Below, in pieces: positions 61,370-64,000 of a DNA stretch of 64,000 bases. The stretch comes from Yanghanlia sp047501535. GTDB taxonomy: Bacteria > Pseudomonadota > Gammaproteobacteria > Burkholderiales > Burkholderiaceae_B. Position 1 is the stretch's first letter, and the number at the start of each line of letters is the position of its first letter. The notes under the pieces were generated by a model. That model was not told where the DNA came from. It made no database searches and was given only the letters and a program-made list of their open reading frames with translations. A program made the translations under genes and the position numbers. The DNA is taken from NCBI RefSeq assembly GCF_047501535.1, contig NZ_JAZDRJ010000009.1, positions 62,001-126,000 of the forward strand. Direction: 5' to 3'.

Positions 61370-63631
61370 ATGCCATCAAGATGGTTGAAGTCGCGATTAC
61401 TGCAGTTTTCGGCGGTTATCGCGTTGGGTATCGGGGTTCTGGTTTTCATTCAGCTGCTGGAATCGCGTTCCTCTACCTGGCAGCGGGCCCAGACAGCGAA
61501 CACCAACCTGCTGTTCACGGTAGGGCATGCGCTGGAAAGCACGTTCGAAACCGCTGATCGTTCATTGCGGCACTCTGTCGTGGTGATGGAAGCGGCAGCG
61601 GGCCACGGCAGAACAGGCATGAATGCGGCTTTGACGGTGCCGCCCGACACCCTGTTATTCGCCGCAGTGCCCGAAAACGGTTTTGGACACCAGCTGGTGC
61701 TGGACAACCAGGGCAATGTTCTTGCGGCCTCTGGTTCGCCGCCGCCGGGCGATTGGGGCTTTGGCGGTCGCCCTTACTTCACAGCCCACCGCGATCACGC
61801 GGATGCCGGTTTTTTTATCGGCGCGCCGTTTCTTTCCGCAATGGACAACCGGCCCAGCGTGCCGATGAGCCGCCGCTGGAACCTTCCCGATGGCAGCTTT
61901 GGCGGCGTGATTGTCCAGACGCTGAAGCTGTCTGTCTTGTACGAGCTGTTTTCTTCTTTTGAACTGGGCGCCGACAGCGGCATCAATGTTTTTTCAAGCA
62001 ATGGCAGCGTGCTGGTGCGCTTCCCGTATACAGGTGAGTATCTCGGGGTGTCGCTGAAGGGCACACCCAATTTCGAGCGTTTTGCCAGGGAAAAGCAGGG
62101 CAGTTTCACCGGCATTGCCGCCATTGACGAGATTGAGCGTCTGTATGTGTTCCGCACACTCAACCGTTATCCGATCATTATCAATGTGGCGCAATCCTCT
62201 CAGACCATACTGGGGAACTGGCAGCGCAATGCTCTGTGGCTGGGAAGCGCCACGCTGGCCCTGATGGCCGCTTGCGTGTTTCTGGCCATATTCGCCGAGC
62301 AGCATTTAAGGGCTCATCGCCGCACTTCTCAACGGCTGGGGCAGGCGGAACGGGAACTGCGCACCATCGTGGACAGCCTGCCGGCGCTGGTAGCCTACTG
62401 GGATAAACAGCTTGTCAACCGCATGGCCAATATTGCCCACCAGCAGTGGCTGGGGCTGGCGCCCGGAGACATGGTGGGGCGCCATGTCAGCGAGGTTACG
62501 AAAACTGACAAACTTTTCGCACAGCCTTACCTGGATGCGGCGCTGGCGGGTGAACCCCAGGTGTTTGAACACGATCTGGTCGATGCCGACGGCGCCTTGC
62601 GTCACACCCTGACCACGCTGATTCCCGACAAGGAAGATGGCGAAGTAAAGGGGCTCTTCCTTCTGGTTACCGATATTTCAGCGCGCAAAGCCACGGAAAT
62701 GGCGCTGTTTGAGGAAAAAGAACGTTTCCGGGTGATTCTGGAATCCATCAAGGATGGCGTGATTACCACCAACCATGAGGGGAGGGTGCGGTATTTGAAT
62801 CCCGCTGCCGAAGCCATGACGGGCTGGAGCCTGGAAGAGGCCCGTGAAAAACGCATGGAAGAAGTCATGCAGGTGGAGTCCGCCACGGGCGAGGGCATTG
62901 GCCAGTGCCCCTTGCAGGAGGTGCTCAGCAGTCGGCGGGCTTCCAGAAACAAGATAGAGCTGGTGCTGGTAAGCCGTGCCGGCGAACGCATGCATATTGA
63001 AAATTCCGCTGCGCCCATTCTGAACGAGCAGGGCCAGGTGCTGGGCGCGGTGGTTGTTTTCCATGACAGCGGCCCTGTGCGTGCTATGGCCAACAAGATG
63101 ATCCATCTTGCCCAGCATGATGCGCTGACCAGCCTGCCAAACCGGCGTCGGCTGGATCTGGTCGGGCGTCAGGCGCTGCTGAGGGCGGGTGCGGCAGGCC
63201 ATAAAGTGGCCGTGCTGTACCTTGACCTCGATGGTTTCAAGCAGGTCAACGATGAGCATGGCCACGCGGTGGGGGATCAATTACTGGTGGCGATCACGAA
63301 TCGTCTGTCGGCCCGCCTGCGCTCCAACGACAGCCTTTACCGGCAGGGCGGGGATGAATTCGTGGTGTTGATGAAGCGTATCGAGAGCTATGAGGAAGTC
63401 GAACGCCTGGCCATGCGACTGATAGAAAGCTGCCAGACGCCGGTGGGAGTGGCTGACCAGCGTTTCTCGATTACAGTCAGCATCGGGATTGGCATCTACC
63501 CCGACGACGCGCTGAAACTGGGGGATTTAATCCAACATGCCGATCGGGGCATGTATGTCGCCAAGGGCACAGGGCGGAATCGCTATGCCTGGCTGAGCGA
63601 AACGGCTGATACGGGCGACGCGGCTGATTAA
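61370..63631 (+). CDS. Membrane diguanylate cyclase with Cache-like sensor and two PAS domains
   Basis: The 753-residue inner-membrane protein has TM1 (about 10-30), a periplasmic dCache-like sensor (about 35-280, with GGRPYFTAHRDHADAGFFIGAPF), TM2 (about 286-308), PAS domains at about 325-445 and 450-570, and a C-terminal GGDEF domain with the intact motif GGDEF at 660-664. An RxxD inhibition site (Arg651 to Asp654) sits five residues before it, so cyclic di-GMP synthesis should be feedback-controlled. No EAL domain. Small-molecule sensing is likely, but the ligand is unknown. Cyclic di-GMP typically opposes motility. Confidence 0.9.
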   Translation: MPSRWLKSRLLQFSAVIALGIGVLVFIQLLESRSSTWQRAQTANTNLLFTVGHALESTFETADRSLRHSVVVMEAAAGHGRTGMNAALTVPPDTLLFAAVPENGFGHQLVLDNQGNVLAASGSPPPGDWGFGGRPYFTAHRDHADAGFFIGAPFLSAMDNRPSVPMSRRWNLPDGSFGGVIVQTLKLSVLYELFSSFELGADSGINVFSSNGSVLVRFPYTGEYLGVSLKGTPNFERFAREKQGSFTGIAAIDEIERLYVFRTLNRYPIIINVAQSSQTILGNWQRNALWLGSATLALMAACVFLAIFAEQHLRAHRRTSQRLGQAERELRTIVDSLPALVAYWDKQLVNRMANIAHQQWLGLAPGDMVGRHVSEVTKTDKLFAQPYLDAALAGEPQVFEHDLVDADGALRHTLTTLIPDKEDGEVKGLFLLVTDISARKATEMALFEEKERFRVILESIKDGVITTNHEGRVRYLNPAAEAMTGWSLEEAREKRMEEVMQVESATGEGIGQCPLQEVLSSRRASRNKIELVLVSRAGERMHIENSAAPILNEQGQVLGAVVVFHDSGPVRAMANKMIHLAQHDALTSLPNRRRLDLVGRQALLRAGAAGHKVAVLYLDLDGFKQVNDEHGHAVGDQLLVAITNRLSARLRSNDSLYRQGGDEFVVLMKRIESYEEVERLAMRLIESCQTPVGVADQRFSITVSIGIGIYPDDALKLGDLIQHADRGMYVAKGTGRNRYAWLSETADTGDAAD

Positions 63632-63813
63632 AAGCCGCACAGCGCCATGAGGTTTTCCCATTGCAGCTTCATGGCGGGCGACAAATGGCCGACAAAAGCC
63701 AGCCCCAGTACGGCAAGCAGTATCAGCACGCGGGCTACCCGCCACACCCGCCCGGGGCGATGAGCGGGAGGCGCTTCAGAATGCGATGCTTCGGGCGACG
63801 AAGAAAAAGGCAT
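63628..63813 (-). CDS. Small membrane protein, unknown function
   Basis: This 61-residue protein has a polar Ser/Pro-rich start, a basic stretch (HRPGRVWRVAR) and one membrane helix (VLILLAVLGLAFVGHL, about 29-44), with a short tail (LQWENLMALCGF). A GAAGGAA ribosome site lies about 8 bases before the ATG. It starts 20 bases after the MFS gene stop and is probably in the same transcript. No family recognised. Confidence 0.6.
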   Translation of the reverse strand: MPFSSSPEASHSEAPPAHRPGRVWRVARVLILLAVLGLAFVGHLSPAMKLQWENLMALCGF

Positions 63814-63833
63814 GACCAGATTCCTTCAGGGGT

Positions 63834-64000
63834 TTATGCTGCGGCGGGCTGAGCGAGCGTTTCTTCCTTGATGGGCAGGCATAGAATCGCAGCCACCACA
63901 GCCAGCACAATGCCCACCCACCACACCAGTGTATAGCTTCCTGTCGCCTGATAGGCGTAACCACCCATGGTGACGCCGATGAAGCTGCCGATCTGGTGCC
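63834..64000 (-). CDS. MFS transporter, C-terminal end (partial)
   Basis: The minus-strand frame comes in from the right edge of the window and stops at 63834. The last 55 residues (IGSFIGVTMGGYAYQATGSYTLVWWVGIVLAVVAAILCLPIKEE) include the last two membrane helices of a 12-helix major facilitator protein with a short tail. The substrate cannot be judged from this piece. Confidence 0.75.
   Translation of the reverse strand, partial: HQIGSFIGVTMGGYAYQATGSYTLVWWVGIVLAVVAAILCLPIKEETLAQPAAA

Noticed and set aside
1..64000. CRISPR array, rRNA genes or classical riboswitches
   Set aside because: I saw no regularly spaced repeats, rRNA sequence or known riboswitch core.

Overview
The window is a beta-proteobacterial chromosome segment, most likely Burkholderiales of the Alcaligenaceae type (Bordetella, Pusillimonas, Castellaniella, Advenella relatives). 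This is inferred from gene order and protein style, without any database search. Positions 1-45010 hold one large chemotaxis and flagellum locus. The remaining 19 kb hold transporters, signalling proteins and a small degenerate genomic island.

The left part (1-12013) is one rightward series: the end of cheA, then cheW, a chemoreceptor gene, cheR, cheB, cheY, cheZ, flhB, flhA and a very long flhF. Next come leftward flgN, flgM and flgA, and a rightward rod-hook operon flgBCDEFGHIJ followed by flgKL, a lipoprotein gene and a second chemoreceptor. A leftward block carries the export gate and switch genes (fliR, Q, P, O, N, M, L) and then fliK, J, I, H, G, F. Divergent fliE follows, then a leftward filament-cap operon (flaG, fliD, fliS, fliT, a second fliK-like gene, fhlB) and rightward fliA. 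Three good sigma-28 promoters (before flgM, flgK and flaG) fit the usual late-gene hierarchy, in which FlgM holds FliA until the hook is complete. Flagellin (fliC), motAB, flhDC and flhG are not in the window.

Between the second chemoreceptor and fliR, just after an intrinsic terminator, lies what looks like the 5' part of a group II intron. It lacks a reverse transcriptase gene and any recognisable domain V.

From 45 to 56 kb come a SulP anion transporter, a truncated methyltransferase-like leader ORF coupled to an APC permease, a GGDEF protein with a duplicated sensor module, a TRAP transporter (DctP, DctQ, DctM) with an internal terminator after dctP, and a lactate-permease family protein.

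From 55.9 to 59.8 kb an 18-bp exact copy of the 3' end of tRNA-Met(CAU) pairs with the intact tRNA gene and bounds a 3.9-kb island. It holds an orphan CcdA-like antitoxin, a ParD-ParE pair, a gene remnant cut by an IS3-family element, the IS itself (transposase dead by frameshift and loss of a catalytic Asp), a small lipoprotein and an XRE regulator. No integrase is left. Right of the tRNA are an FmdE-like protein, a cold-shock protein, a membrane GGDEF protein, a small membrane protein and the end of an MFS transporter.
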